64,000 nt of DNA from Bog-473 sp963809715 (GTDB lineage: Bacteria > Actinomycetota > Acidimicrobiia > Acidimicrobiales > RAAP-2): the NCBI GenBank assembly GCA_963809715.1, contig CAWEKO010000003.1, positions 620,001 to 684,000 of the forward strand, read 5' to 3'. The position numbers were made by a program, and so were the translations under genes. Under the pieces are notes generated by a model that ran no database searches, was not told the DNA's origin, and saw only the letters and a program-made list of their open reading frames with translations. Numbering within the stretch: position 1 is the first letter of the stretch; each line of letters opens with the position of its first letter. This document shows positions 17,363-25,958 of this stretch, in pieces.

Positions 17363-18715
17363 GTGGACGTACGCAATCCGGCAACCGGCGAGATCATCAC
17401 CAAGGTCGAAGGCCTGAGCGCAGAGGAGACCGACGCCGCCATCGCGGTGGCCGGCGCCGCCTTCGAAACCTGGCGGGCCGTGGCCCCCGGTGACCGGGCC
17501 CGGCTGCTCCGTCGCTTCGCCGCCGCCGTCGACGCCCATCGCGACGAGCTGGCCGATCTCGAGGTGGCCAATGCCGGCCACGTCATCGGGAACGCCCGCT
17601 GGGAGGCCGGCAACGTGCGCGACGTGATCGAGTACTACGCCGCAGCCCCCGAGCGTCAGGTGGGCAAGCAGATCCCGGTGTCGGGCGGCCTCGACGTCAC
17701 CTTCTTCGAGCCACTGGGCGTGGTCGGCGTGATCGTCCCCTGGAACTTCCCCATGGCCATCGCCGGTTGGGGCTTCGCCCCGGCCCTGGCCGCCGGCAAC
17801 ACCGTGGTGCTCAAGCCGGCCGAGATCACGCCGCTCAGCGCGCTGCGCATCGGAGAACTGGCCCTCGAGGCGGGGCTGCCCGAGGGCGTCCTGCAGATCC
17901 TGCCCGGCAAGGGCAGCGTCGTCGGCGAACGGTTCGTGACGCACCGTGCCGTGCGCAAGGTGTGTTTCACCGGTTCGACCGAGGTGGGCCGCGGCATCAT
18001 GCGCGGCTGCGCCGAGCAGATCAAGCGGGTCACCCTCGAGCTGGGCGGCAAGAGCGCCAACATCGTCTTCGCCGACGCCGATCTCGAGCTGGCCGCCGCC
18101 CGTGCCCCCTCGGGGGTGTTCGACAACGCCGGACAGGACTGCTGTGCCCGCTCGCGCATTCTGGTCGAGCGTCCGGTCTACGAACGCTTCCTCGCCCTGC
18201 TCGAACCGGCGGTCCGCAATGTTGTCGTGGGTGATCCCACCGCGGAGACGACCGAGATGGGCCCGCTCATCTCCGAGGCCCACCTGGCCAGCGTGGCCGC
18301 CTTCGTCCCTGACGGAGCCCCGGTCGCCGTGCGCGGCACCTGCCCCGAGGGCCCGGGGAACTGGTTCCCCCCGACGGTGCTGGCCCCTGTCGAGCCGGAG
18401 GACCGGGCGGCCTCCGAGGAGATCTTCGGTCCCGTCGTCGTGGTCATCCCCTTCGACGACGAGGCCGACGCGGTCCGGCTGGCCAACGACACTCCCTACG
18501 GGTTGTCCGGTTCGCTCTGGACGCGCGACGTGGGCCGCGCGCTCCGCGTGGCCCGGGCCGTCGAGACGGGGACGCTCTCGGTCAACTCGCACTCCTCGGT
18601 GCGCTACTGGACACCCTTTGGCGGGGTGAAGCAGTCCGGTATCGGCCGCGAGCTCGGTCCCGACGCCCTCGAGGCCTTCAGCGACGTGAAGAACGTCTTC
18701 ATCAGCAACGAGTAA
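17363..18715 (+). CDS. NAD(P)-dependent aldehyde dehydrogenase
   Basis: A 450-residue aldehyde dehydrogenase converting an aldehyde to its acid. It has PWNFPMAIAGWGFAPALAAGN (shortened here to the family's PWNFP and GN landmarks), FTGSTEVGRGIM for cofactor, catalytic Glu in LELGGKS and catalytic Cys in NAGQDCCARSRI, then EEIFGPVVVV and PFGGVKQSGIGRE. It begins a little later than most family members, at a GTG (VDVRNPATGEI), and upstream reading is implausible because it runs antisense to the synthetase. An aldehyde-to-acid-to-CoA path with the divergent acyl-CoA synthetase is a sensible pairing, though inferred. Confidence 0.93.
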   Translation: MDVRNPATGEIITKVEGLSAEETDAAIAVAGAAFETWRAVAPGDRARLLRRFAAAVDAHRDELADLEVANAGHVIGNARWEAGNVRDVIEYYAAAPERQVGKQIPVSGGLDVTFFEPLGVVGVIVPWNFPMAIAGWGFAPALAAGNTVVLKPAEITPLSALRIGELALEAGLPEGVLQILPGKGSVVGERFVTHRAVRKVCFTGSTEVGRGIMRGCAEQIKRVTLELGGKSANIVFADADLELAAARAPSGVFDNAGQDCCARSRILVERPVYERFLALLEPAVRNVVVGDPTAETTEMGPLISEAHLASVAAFVPDGAPVAVRGTCPEGPGNWFPPTVLAPVEPEDRAASEEIFGPVVVVIPFDDEADAVRLANDTPYGLSGSLWTRDVGRALRVARAVETGTLSVNSHSSVRYWTPFGGVKQSGIGRELGPDALEAFSDVKNVFISNE

Positions 18716-18792
18716 CGCCATCCGGGAACCCCACCCCAGAGGCACACCCCGCGCCGGCGTCGCCGGCCTTCACGGATCACACGGAGGACCGC

Positions 18793-19578
18793 ATGAGCGA
18801 CACCACTCCCTACGCCCACCGACTGGTCGACCGCGTCGCCGTGGTGACCGGAGGGGCCAGCGGCATCGGGCGCGCCATGTGCGAGCGCTTCGCCGCCGAA
18901 GGCGCCAAAGTGGCGGTGGTCGACCTGGACGAGGAGGCCGGAGGTGCCTTGGCCGCCGCCGTCGCTGGCAAGTTCGTGAAGGCGGACGTCACCTCCGCCG
19001 GCGAGGTCGAGGCCATGTACGGGGCGGTGGCTGCCACCTTCGGCGGCATCGACATCTGCTGCAACAACGCGGGCATCAGTCCGCCCGACGACGACTCCAT
19101 CCTCGAGACGGGCCTCGACGCGTGGGACCGCGTGCAACGGGTGAACCTGACCTCGGTCTACCTCTGCTGCAAGTTCGGGCTGCCCCACCTGCTGGCCCGC
19201 GGCAAGGGCTCCATCATCAACACCGCCTCCTTCGTCGCCGTCATGGGCGCGGCCACGAGCCAGGTCAGCTACACCGCTTCGAAGGGGGGCGTGCTCGCCA
19301 TGTCGCGCGAACTCGGTGTGCAGTTCGCCCGCCAAGGAGTGCGGGTCAACGCGCTGTGCCCAGGTCCGGTGAACACGCCCTTGCTTCAGGAGCTCTTCGC
19401 CAAGGACCCCGAACGGGCGGCCCGTCGCCTGGTCCACATCCCGATGGGGCGCTTCGGCGAGGCGTCGGAGATCGCGGCGGCGGCGGCGTTCTTGGCCAGT
19501 GACGACTCCTCGTTCATCACGGCGTCGACCTTCCTCGTCGACGGCGGGATCTCCGGCGCGTACGTGACGCCTTTGTAG
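18793..19578 (+). CDS. Short-chain dehydrogenase/reductase, 3-oxoacyl-ACP reductase-like
   Basis: A 261-residue classical SDR with TGGASGIGRAM, NNAG, catalytic Ser in NTASFVAVMG, YTASK and LCPGPVNTPLL. It follows the aldehyde dehydrogenase by 77 bp on the same strand and is preceded by GGAGG, so it is probably expressed from its own or a shared promoter. Likely reaction is NAD(P)-linked oxidation of an alcohol to the aldehyde or ketone; the neighbourhood suggests alcohol to aldehyde to acid to acyl-CoA. Exact substrate unknown. Confidence 0.92.
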   Translation: MSDTTPYAHRLVDRVAVVTGGASGIGRAMCERFAAEGAKVAVVDLDEEAGGALAAAVAGKFVKADVTSAGEVEAMYGAVAATFGGIDICCNNAGISPPDDDSILETGLDAWDRVQRVNLTSVYLCCKFGLPHLLARGKGSIINTASFVAVMGAATSQVSYTASKGGVLAMSRELGVQFARQGVRVNALCPGPVNTPLLQELFAKDPERAARRLVHIPMGRFGEASEIAAAAAFLASDDSSFITASTFLVDGGISGAYVTPL

Positions 19579-20428
19579 TTCGGCGTCAGTGAGCGCTCAG
19601 CCCTGCGACGCCGGCCCTGCAGCGCCCAGGTAGGGGCCCGTCGGTCCGAAGTCGAGGTCGGCCATGGCCGAGGCCCTGGGCGACCCAGGTCCAGGAGCAG
19701 CCACACCGACGCCATTGCGTCTCGTGCTCGGCCCGTGCGCCGACGGTGGCCGCCACACCCCGGTGGCCGGTGAGGCGCACCGGCGCCGTGTCCGCGTCAG
19801 CATGGGGAAGAGCTGGGGACGGCGGCGGCGCGAGTTGGGGATGAACCGCAGAAAGGTGGGGACAACCCCTGGATTTCGCGAATCCGTATTGACCTTGTGT
19901 GACCTGAAGCGCAATCTGTCCCCAGTTCGGAGACGACAGCCCACCGAACCTCAAGCGAGCACCGAAAGGTGGGAGCGAGGGAAGCCCGAAGGAAAGCCGC
20001 AAGGCGGAACGGAGGGAAGCCGAGAGAACGCTGCAAGGCGGGATCGAGGGATGGGAGCGAGCCCCCAAAGGGGAGCGTGACCGGAGTGGGCAGGAAGATC
20101 CGACCTGAGATGGTCCGTGGCGTGTCACGGCGGCTTCCCTGGAGCCGACGGGGCCGATGCGGGCGGGGGTTGTCCGACACGATCCCCGCCGGTGTCCAGC
20201 GGCCCATCGCAGACGCAGCCCCGAGGAGCACGGGAGGCTTCGGCCGAACGGTTACTCGGGGTTGCGTCGCGTCCGGGGGCAGAAGCGTTCCCGGTTCGCC
20301 CTACCTCGTCGCGCCGATCCGTGCGTATCCGTCATCGGCACCCCATGGAAGGGGAACGGTGCCGGGAGTCCCCACGACACGCCGGTGGCACGAAATCAGC
20401 CCGGAAGCAGGAGGGAGATGGCCGCCGC
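19579..20428. other. Gene-poor 850-bp interval
   Basis: No reading frame on either strand has family signatures or a plausible start. The interval lies between two convergent genes. It contains a strand-asymmetric, purine-rich repetitive block (listed separately) and short GGGGACAACCCC / GGGGTTGTCC-like words. It may be a remnant of a lost gene or repeat element. No RNase P, tmRNA or rRNA landmarks were recognised. Confidence 0.5.
19961..20095. repeat. Purine-rich imperfect tandem repeat block
   Basis: The + strand is almost entirely G/A with repeated words: GGGAGCGAG occurs near 19971 and 20053, GCAAGGCGG twice, and GGGAAGCC twice in a loose 25-45 bp period. On the minus strand it reads as CTTCCCTC/CCGCCTTGC modules. 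It does not code for a convincing protein. Nature unknown: an old intergenic repeat family is possible. Confidence 0.5.
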
Positions 20429-21298
20429 TCAGCGCAGCGAGGGCCAGAGGCTGGCTGGGCGCTCGCCGGTGGCTATCTGGCGGTTGAGCTCGCCCTGGAC
20501 CAGCGAGAGGTCGTCGGGGTGGGTCACGCCGACGCAGCGGCCCTGGCCCCGGAGCACGGCGAAGGAGGACGTGGACAGCGCCTGGGCCACCACCTCGGGC
20601 AGCAGGACTTCGGACTCCTCCGAGGCGCCGGTCGCGGCAGCCATGGCGGCCTGGAGGACGGCGTGGAAGGCCGGAGTGAAGCCCCAGAGATTCATGGAGA
20701 CCCGAGCATCGGGCGACAGCGACGCGGGTTCACGACCGTCGCCGGAGACGAAGCCGCCCTCTGGCGTGGCCTGGACCTTTCGGCGCTCGTCGACCCGGAT
20801 CAGCATGCCGTCTTCGCCCACGGTACAGATGCCCCGCGTTACGGGAGCGAAGCCGATCACCGCGTCGGCCAACCGGTATCCCACGAGCGCGTTGGTGTCC
20901 GGCTGTTGGCGCAGGTGCTCGGCCAACAGCGCGCAGCCCGCCCGTCCGTAGACGTCGTCCGCGTTACCGACGCCGTAGGGGACGTCCCCCACGTGCTCGG
21001 ATGCGCTGAGCACCGCGTTGACCGTACCCAGCGGAGCCGGCTGGAGCGCGAAGCGCACGTCGATCGCGTCGGGCCAGGTCTGCTCGACGTGATAGCGGAT
21101 GGCGGGACCGGTGCTCGGACCGAGCACGAGCACGATGGTGTCGAAGCCGGCAGCCAGCGCGTCGGACGCCACGAGGTCGATCACGGCTTCGCCGTGCGGG
21201 CCGACGGGGGCCAGCGGTTTGCAGCCGCCGTAGCGCCGGGCCCGTCCTGCGGCGAGGATGACGAGCGCCAGGGCCGCCCCGTCCGACTGGCCGCTCAC
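20429..21298 (-). CDS. Nucleotidyltransferase family protein
   Basis: A 289-residue sugar-nucleotide-type transferase of the NTP_transferase fold. It starts with ALVILAAGRARRYGGCKPLAPVG, the LAAGxGxRxxxxKPLxPV signature that binds the NTP, then has GVGNADDVYGRAGC with the metal-binding Asp pair and NLWGFTPAF. It would couple NTP and a sugar phosphate or related alcohol phosphate. The GTG start at 21298 overlaps the KAS III stop (GTGA). Being in an operon with KAS III and a thiolase is unusual, and no sugar-pathway gene is adjacent. Substrate unassigned. Confidence 0.85.
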   Translation of the reverse strand: MSGQSDGAALALVILAAGRARRYGGCKPLAPVGPHGEAVIDLVASDALAAGFDTIVLVLGPSTGPAIRYHVEQTWPDAIDVRFALQPAPLGTVNAVLSASEHVGDVPYGVGNADDVYGRAGCALLAEHLRQQPDTNALVGYRLADAVIGFAPVTRGICTVGEDGMLIRVDERRKVQATPEGGFVSGDGREPASLSPDARVSMNLWGFTPAFHAVLQAAMAAATGASEESEVLLPEVVAQALSTSSFAVLRGQGRCVGVTHPDDLSLVQGELNRQIATGERPASLWPSLR

Positions 21299-22221
21299 GC
21301 GTTCCAGCGGAGGACGGCGCTGGCCCAGGTCATGCCGCCCCCGAAGCCGGTGAGCAGGAGGTGGTCGCCGTCGTGCACCCGGTCCTGGAGGAGCACGTCG
21401 TAGAGGGCGAGCGGGATGGAGGCCGACGAGGTGTTCCCGTAGCGGTCGATGACGACGGCGGTGCGTTCCTCGGGGATGCCGAGGCGCTGACAGGCAGCCT
21501 GGATGATGCGCAGGTTGGCCTGGTGCGGCACCATCATGACGATGTCGTCGGCCGTGAGGCCGGCATCGGCCATGGCCCGCTCGGCTGACTCGACCACGAC
21601 GCGCACCGCCCGGCGGAAGACCTCTTTGCCGTCCATGAACAAGGTCCCGCCGTGCTCGCACTTGAGCAAGTGCTTGAGGGAGCCGTCGGAGTTCATGTTC
21701 CAGCTCAGCAAGGCACCGGGTCCGTCCACCGGTTCGACTACCACGGCGCCCGCACCGTCGCCCACGATGATGGCGATCTTGCGGTCGTCCATGTCGGTGA
21801 TCTTCGACAGTGTCTCGGAGCCCACGAGAAGCACCGGCCCGGAGCCCACCGCGATCAGGCCGGCCACGGTGATCAGCCCGTAGACGAAGCCCGAGCACGC
21901 TGCGTTGAGGTCGAAGGCGCCGCCCTTCATGCCGATCCCGTGCTGCACCGTCGGCGCGGTGCCCGGGACGATGCCGTCGGGAGTGGTCGTGGCCAGCACG
22001 AGATTGTCGATCTCCTCGGCCGTTCGACCGGCCTTGGTCAGCGCAGCCTGCGCGGCTTCAATGGCCAGGCCCGACGTCGTGCCGCCGATGTGACGCTCAC
22101 GGATACCGGTGCGTTCGATGATCCACTCGTCGCTCGTGTCGAGCGAGAGCGCCATGTCGTCGTTGGTCACCACCTTGTCGGGGACGGCGATGCCCCAGCC
22201 GGTAATGCGGATCCCTCTCAC
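21295..22221 (-). CDS. fabH: 3-oxoacyl-ACP synthase III family protein
   Basis: A 308-residue KAS III fold with the full triad: Cys109 in LNAACSGFVYG, His233 in VPHQANLRII and Asn263 in YGNTSSAS. It would condense an acyl-CoA with malonyl-ACP to start fatty acid synthesis, or act as a specialised ketosynthase. N-terminal ITGWGIAVPDKVVTN and DEWIIERTGIRERH are standard. The gene is coupled on both sides by 4-bp overlaps, between a thiolase and a nucleotidyltransferase, which is not the usual fab operon. A second-pathway KAS III rather than the housekeeping one is therefore possible. Confidence 0.92.
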   Translation of the reverse strand: MRGIRITGWGIAVPDKVVTNDDMALSLDTSDEWIIERTGIRERHIGGTTSGLAIEAAQAALTKAGRTAEEIDNLVLATTTPDGIVPGTAPTVQHGIGMKGGAFDLNAACSGFVYGLITVAGLIAVGSGPVLLVGSETLSKITDMDDRKIAIIVGDGAGAVVVEPVDGPGALLSWNMNSDGSLKHLLKCEHGGTLFMDGKEVFRRAVRVVVESAERAMADAGLTADDIVMMVPHQANLRIIQAACQRLGIPEERTAVVIDRYGNTSSASIPLALYDVLLQDRVHDGDHLLLTGFGGGMTWASAVLRWNA

Positions 22222-23414
22222 GCGGCGGACCCTGCCCGCATTCCGTGGATGCAGACGATCCCTGCGTCGCCGTAGATGATGCCGCCGGTGTTCACCGCGA
22301 CTCCGACCCGGGCACCACTGACTTGACGGTCACCACAGCGGCCCCGGAACTGGTTGGCCAGCTCCACGATCTGGGCCAGCCCGGTCGCACCGAGCGGATG
22401 GCCGCGTCCGAGCAGGCCGCCGCTGGGGTTGACCACGAGCCCGGGGGTGTCGAACGTGGTGGCCCCGGCCTCGGTGGCCGGCCCGGCTTCGCCGTCGGCG
22501 AAGAATCCGAGCGACTCCAGGGCGTAGAGCTCCTCGGCCGCGGTGGCGTCGTGCAGCTCCACCATGTCCGCCTCGCCCGGACCGAAGCCGAAGGCCTCCC
22601 AGGCCGCGTCGGCGGTGTGCGTCAGCCGGTCGTGGTAGTCGAGCAAGCCGTTCCCGGAGCGTGCCACCGAGCCGATGATACGAGGCGCCGACGCGGGGGC
22701 CTCACCCGAGGAGCCTCCGAGGACGACGGCGGCGGCGCCGTCGGTGAAGGAACTGCACATGAGCCGGGTCAGCACGCCGGCCACCTGGGGCGACTCCAGT
22801 ACCTCGTCGATCGTCGCCGAGCGCTGGCATTGGGCCAGCGGGTTGCGTGACGCGTGTCGGAAAGCCTTGACGGCGGCCGCGGCGATCTGGCGGACGGTGA
22901 GCCCGACGTCCTTCATGCGGCGCTGGGCCCACACGTTGTTGAGGCCCATGAGGATGCTGCCGGCGGGGTTGTTGTCGGTCCGGCGCCGCTCGTGCAGGTC
23001 GTGGCGGTACTCCGCCGGGAGGCCGTCCTCGATCCCCGCCATCGTCTGCGCCCGGTCGCCGGTCCACATCTTCTCGACGCCCAGGGCGAGCACGGGACGG
23101 TCCGAGCTGGCGGCGGCCATCGTGGCCAGGTGCAAGGCGGAGCTCCCGCCGGCACACGAGTTGTCGACGTTGACGATGGCGGCCTCACTCAATCCGGCCT
23201 TGCGCAGCCAGGTCTGCCCGCGCACACATCCCTGGTCGCTCAGGCGGTGGGCCATGGCGTTGCCGACGATGACGAGCCCGAGGTCGTGCGAGGAGAGGCC
23301 GGCATCACCGAGGGCTTCGTGTACCACCTGGTAGGCCATTGTCTCGGGCGCCAGGTCGCGCCGGCTCATGTCAGTCATACCCGTGCCGAGAACGGCGACG
23401 TCGTGGCGGCTCAT
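22218..23414 (-). CDS. Thiolase family protein (SCP2/SCPx-like)
   Basis: A 398-residue thiolase-fold protein. The nucleophile Cys is in VNVDNSCAGGSSALHLA, the catalytic His in NPSGGLLGRGHPLGATG, and a late Cys in GIVCIHGM. The loop arrangement without a classic 'QAMGRVP' resembles the SCP2/non-specific lipid transfer type of acyl-CoA thiolase common in actinobacterial steroid and lipid degradation. The ATG at 23414 has a strong GGAGGAGG 6-12 bp upstream and overlaps the previous stop (ATGA). Direction of reaction, cleavage or condensation, is not determined. Confidence 0.9.
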   Translation of the reverse strand: MSRHDVAVLGTGMTDMSRRDLAPETMAYQVVHEALGDAGLSSHDLGLVIVGNAMAHRLSDQGCVRGQTWLRKAGLSEAAIVNVDNSCAGGSSALHLATMAAASSDRPVLALGVEKMWTGDRAQTMAGIEDGLPAEYRHDLHERRRTDNNPAGSILMGLNNVWAQRRMKDVGLTVRQIAAAAVKAFRHASRNPLAQCQRSATIDEVLESPQVAGVLTRLMCSSFTDGAAAVVLGGSSGEAPASAPRIIGSVARSGNGLLDYHDRLTHTADAAWEAFGFGPGEADMVELHDATAAEELYALESLGFFADGEAGPATEAGATTFDTPGLVVNPSGGLLGRGHPLGATGLAQIVELANQFRGRCGDRQVSGARVGVAVNTGGIIYGDAGIVCIHGMRAGSAA

Positions 23415-24385
23415 GCCGGCACCTCCTCCAGCTGGCGGGCCGGCAACCGGCCGGCGAAGGCGGCCTGCAGGGCGCCGAAGTGCTCCACGGCGGGGGAGCC
23501 GGCCACCATGATCAGGATGTGGCGCGCTCCGCTGTCGGCGAACCGCTGCAGCGCCGCCGCGCACACGTCGGCCGGTCCGGCCACGAGGTGGCGCCGGAAG
23601 GCCTTGGCCGGCAGACGGTAGAGGGTCGAGAGCCAGGCGGCCCCGCGTTCGGGATCACCCTCGTCATCGCCCACGTAGGCGAAGACGACCACAGCGGGCT
23701 CGACCGAGTCGGGGTCGCGGCCGGCCTCGGCCGTTTCGCGCCGCAGATCGGCCACTGCGGGCCCGTACTCCTCGGCCGTCAGGAACAGCGGAACCCAGCC
23801 GTCCCCCACGGCGGCGGCGCGTCGCCGGGCCGCCGTGCTCGACCCGCCCACGTACAGCGGAACCGGGGGCGAGACCGGTTCCTGGACGTAGTCGGACGCG
23901 GGCTCGGGTGGGTTGGCCCAGGCTCGCTGCATCTCGGCGATCCCTTCGTCCATGAGGGCGCCCCGACGGTGGAAGTCGACGCCGGCCCGCATGTATTCGC
24001 CTTCGTGGATGCCCACGCCCACTCCCAGGACGAAGCGGCCACCCGAGAGGAGCTGGAGGGCGGTGGCCTGCTTGGCCACGGCCGCGGGACGCCGCAACGG
24101 GAGTTGGAGGACGCAGGTGCCCACGGTTGCCGAGCTGGTCGCCCCGGCCGCCACGGCCAGCGTGGTCAGCGACTCCCCCATGGGGTGGGGCCAGTACAGA
24201 TGGTCGACTGCCCAGAGCGAATCTGCCCCGGTCGCCTCGGCCCGGCGCCAGAGCTCGGCGACCTCGGCGGCCGAGCCGGTCGTACCAATGGTACTACCGT
24301 GGTCACCCGTGAGTTCTCCCTGCGTGGTGGGGGGGAGGATCAGCCCGAGCTTCGGAGCTTCCGCTCCACTTCCTACCGGGGTCAC
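23411..24385 (-). CDS. LLM class F420-dependent oxidoreductase
   Basis: A 324-residue luciferase-like barrel. It has KLGLILPPTTQGEL, GADSLWAVDHLYWP, LLSGGRFVLGVGVGIHEGEY and VPLYVGGSSTAARRRAAAVGDGW, matching the F420-binding branch. It opens the four-gene operon with thiolase, KAS III and nucleotidyltransferase, all joined by 4-bp overlaps. It probably oxidises or reduces a lipid-like intermediate handled by the thiolase. The GTG at 24385 is the only sensible start before the first strand; its 5' part faces the thioesterase gene 33 bp away on the same strand. Confidence 0.88.
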   Translation of the reverse strand: MTPVGSGAEAPKLGLILPPTTQGELTGDHGSTIGTTGSAAEVAELWRRAEATGADSLWAVDHLYWPHPMGESLTTLAVAAGATSSATVGTCVLQLPLRRPAAVAKQATALQLLSGGRFVLGVGVGIHEGEYMRAGVDFHRRGALMDEGIAEMQRAWANPPEPASDYVQEPVSPPVPLYVGGSSTAARRRAAAVGDGWVPLFLTAEEYGPAVADLRRETAEAGRDPDSVEPAVVVFAYVGDDEGDPERGAAWLSTLYRLPAKAFRRHLVAGPADVCAAALQRFADSGARHILIMVAGSPAVEHFGALQAAFAGRLPARQLEEVPA

Positions 24386-24418
24386 ACCGACATAGTAGGC
24401 CGGGGCGGGGCTTTCCGA

Positions 24419-24913
24419 CTATTCGTTTGTGCCTGTCGGGGCCTGCACGGATCCGTCGTCGCCGACTGGAGCGGCGTCGATGACCGAGACAGTGCAGCGT
24501 GCCGCGCAGATGGCCCTCCCGTCGTCGTCGGTGAGGGTGATCCCCCACACCTGCACGGTCCGCCCTACCCGTATCGGTGTGGCCGTGGCCGTCAGGTGGC
24601 CCTCGCGCAGGGAGCGCAGGTGGCTGGCGTTGAGTTCGATGCCGACGACGCCCTTGCCCGGGCCGGCGGCGAGGGCGGCGCCGAGGCTGGCGGCCGACTC
24701 GGCGAGCAGCGCGGAGACGCCCCCGTGGAGGATGCCGTAGGGCTGATGCACCTTCCAGTCGACGGGCAGGCGGAGGACCACTCGCTTCGACGTGGTCTCG
24801 AGCATCTCGACGCCGAGGAGGCCGTGGATGCCGGCGGCCGGGTCGACCCCAGGCACGCCCAGTCCCGCGGCGGAGGGGGGAGTGGTCACCGCCGGATGAT
24901 AACGGTGCACCAT
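24419..24913 (-). CDS. PaaI-family hotdog-fold thioesterase
   Basis: The conserved part, from VPGVDPAAGIHGLLGVEML to the end, is a single hotdog domain with the catalytic-type helix motif PYGILHGGVSALLAESAAS, then GIELNASHLRSLREGHL. Such enzymes hydrolyse aryl- or acyl-CoA esters in the cytosol. Start is uncertain: the ATG at 24913 (MVHRYHPAVTT) or the GTG at 24889 (VTTPPSAAG); neither has a clear Shine-Dalgarno, so a leaderless transcript is possible. It is divergent from the threonine aldolase gene and precedes the LLM/thiolase operon on the same strand. Confidence 0.88.
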   Translation of the reverse strand: MVHRYHPAVTTPPSAAGLGVPGVDPAAGIHGLLGVEMLETTSKRVVLRLPVDWKVHQPYGILHGGVSALLAESAASLGAALAAGPGKGVVGIELNASHLRSLREGHLTATATPIRVGRTVQVWGITLTDDDGRAICAARCTVSVIDAAPVGDDGSVQAPTGTNE

Positions 24914-24925
24914 TAGCCTGACCGC

Positions 24926-25957
24926 GTGCCCGACGTAGTCGACCTGCGTAGCGACACCGTCACCCGCCCGACACCGGCCATGCGCCGAGCGATGGCCGAG
25001 GCCGAGGTGGGTGACGACGACTACGGCGAGGACCCGACCGTGCGTGCGCTCGAGGAGGCCTTCGCCGAACGCGTCGGCAAGCCGGCCGCCCTCTTCGTGG
25101 CGTCGGGGGTGATGGCCAACCAGATCGCGGTGCGGATGCTCACCACTCCGGGGACGGCTGTGGTGGCCGGGCGGCGCCAACACCTCGTGTCCTACGAGTA
25201 CGGAGCGGCCGCGCTGAACTCGGGCGTCCAGTTCATCGGGCTCGACGACCGCGATGGGATGCTCTCGGCGGCCGAGGTGCGCTGGGCCCGCCAGGCGGTG
25301 GAGCACCACCAACCGGTCGTGTCGCTCGTGAGCGTCGAGAACACGCACATGGCGGCGTCGGGTGCGCCTTGGACCACGGCGGGTTTGGCCGCGTTGGTCG
25401 AGGCCGCCGGCCCGGTGCCCATCCACATGGACGGGGCCCGGCTGTTCAATGCCGAGGCGGCGACCGGTGTCTCGGCCGCACGGTGGGCGTCGGCGGTCAC
25501 GACCGTGATGTGCTGCCTGTCCAAGGGACTGTGCGCGCCGGTTGGTTCGGTGTTGGCGGGCGAAGAGGAGGCCATGGAGCAGGCACGCCTGGAACGCAAG
25601 CGCCTCGGCGGCGGCATGCGCCAAGCCGGCGTGCTGGCCGCGCCGGGACTGGTGGCCCTGCGCGACATGGTCGAACGCCTGCCCGAGGACCATCGCCGGG
25701 CCGCTCGGCTGGCCGATGCGGTGGCGACCCGCTGGCCCGGGTGCGGCCTCGACCCCGCGTCCGTGCGAACGAACATCGTGACCTTCGATCATCCCGAGCC
25801 CGACAAGCTCCTGGCCCACCTCGAGGACCGGGGCGTCCTGGCCCACGCCGTCGCCCCCGGTGTCGTGCGCTTCGTCACCCATCACGACGTGGACGACGCG
25901 GGGATCGAGCGGGCCCTGGTGGCTCTGGCCGACGCACCGGGACCCGGGGTGTCGTGA
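24926..25957 (+). CDS. ltaE: Low-specificity L-threonine aldolase
   Basis: A 343-residue PLP enzyme cleaving L-threonine or L-allo-threonine to glycine and acetaldehyde. The family start VDLRSDTVTRPTPAMRRAM, GDDDYGEDPTV, the PLP-phosphate region VASGVMANQIA, HMDGARLFNAEA with the PLP-binding Asp, and the Schiff-base Lys200 in CLSKGLCAPVGS are present. Length matches the family. The start is GTG at 24926. The next gene begins 1 bp after its stop, so the pair is co-transcribed. Confidence 0.94.
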   Translation: MPDVVDLRSDTVTRPTPAMRRAMAEAEVGDDDYGEDPTVRALEEAFAERVGKPAALFVASGVMANQIAVRMLTTPGTAVVAGRRQHLVSYEYGAAALNSGVQFIGLDDRDGMLSAAEVRWARQAVEHHQPVVSLVSVENTHMAASGAPWTTAGLAALVEAAGPVPIHMDGARLFNAEAATGVSAARWASAVTTVMCCLSKGLCAPVGSVLAGEEEAMEQARLERKRLGGGMRQAGVLAAPGLVALRDMVERLPEDHRRAARLADAVATRWPGCGLDPASVRTNIVTFDHPEPDKLLAHLEDRGVLAHAVAPGVVRFVTHHDVDDAGIERALVALADAPGPGVS

Positions 25958-25958
25958 C

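Noticed and set aside
15341..18745. Very long open frames extending the aldehyde dehydrogenase and the acyl-CoA synthetase
   Set aside because: Homology starts only at 17363 and 17254; the extensions are antisense to each other's gene.
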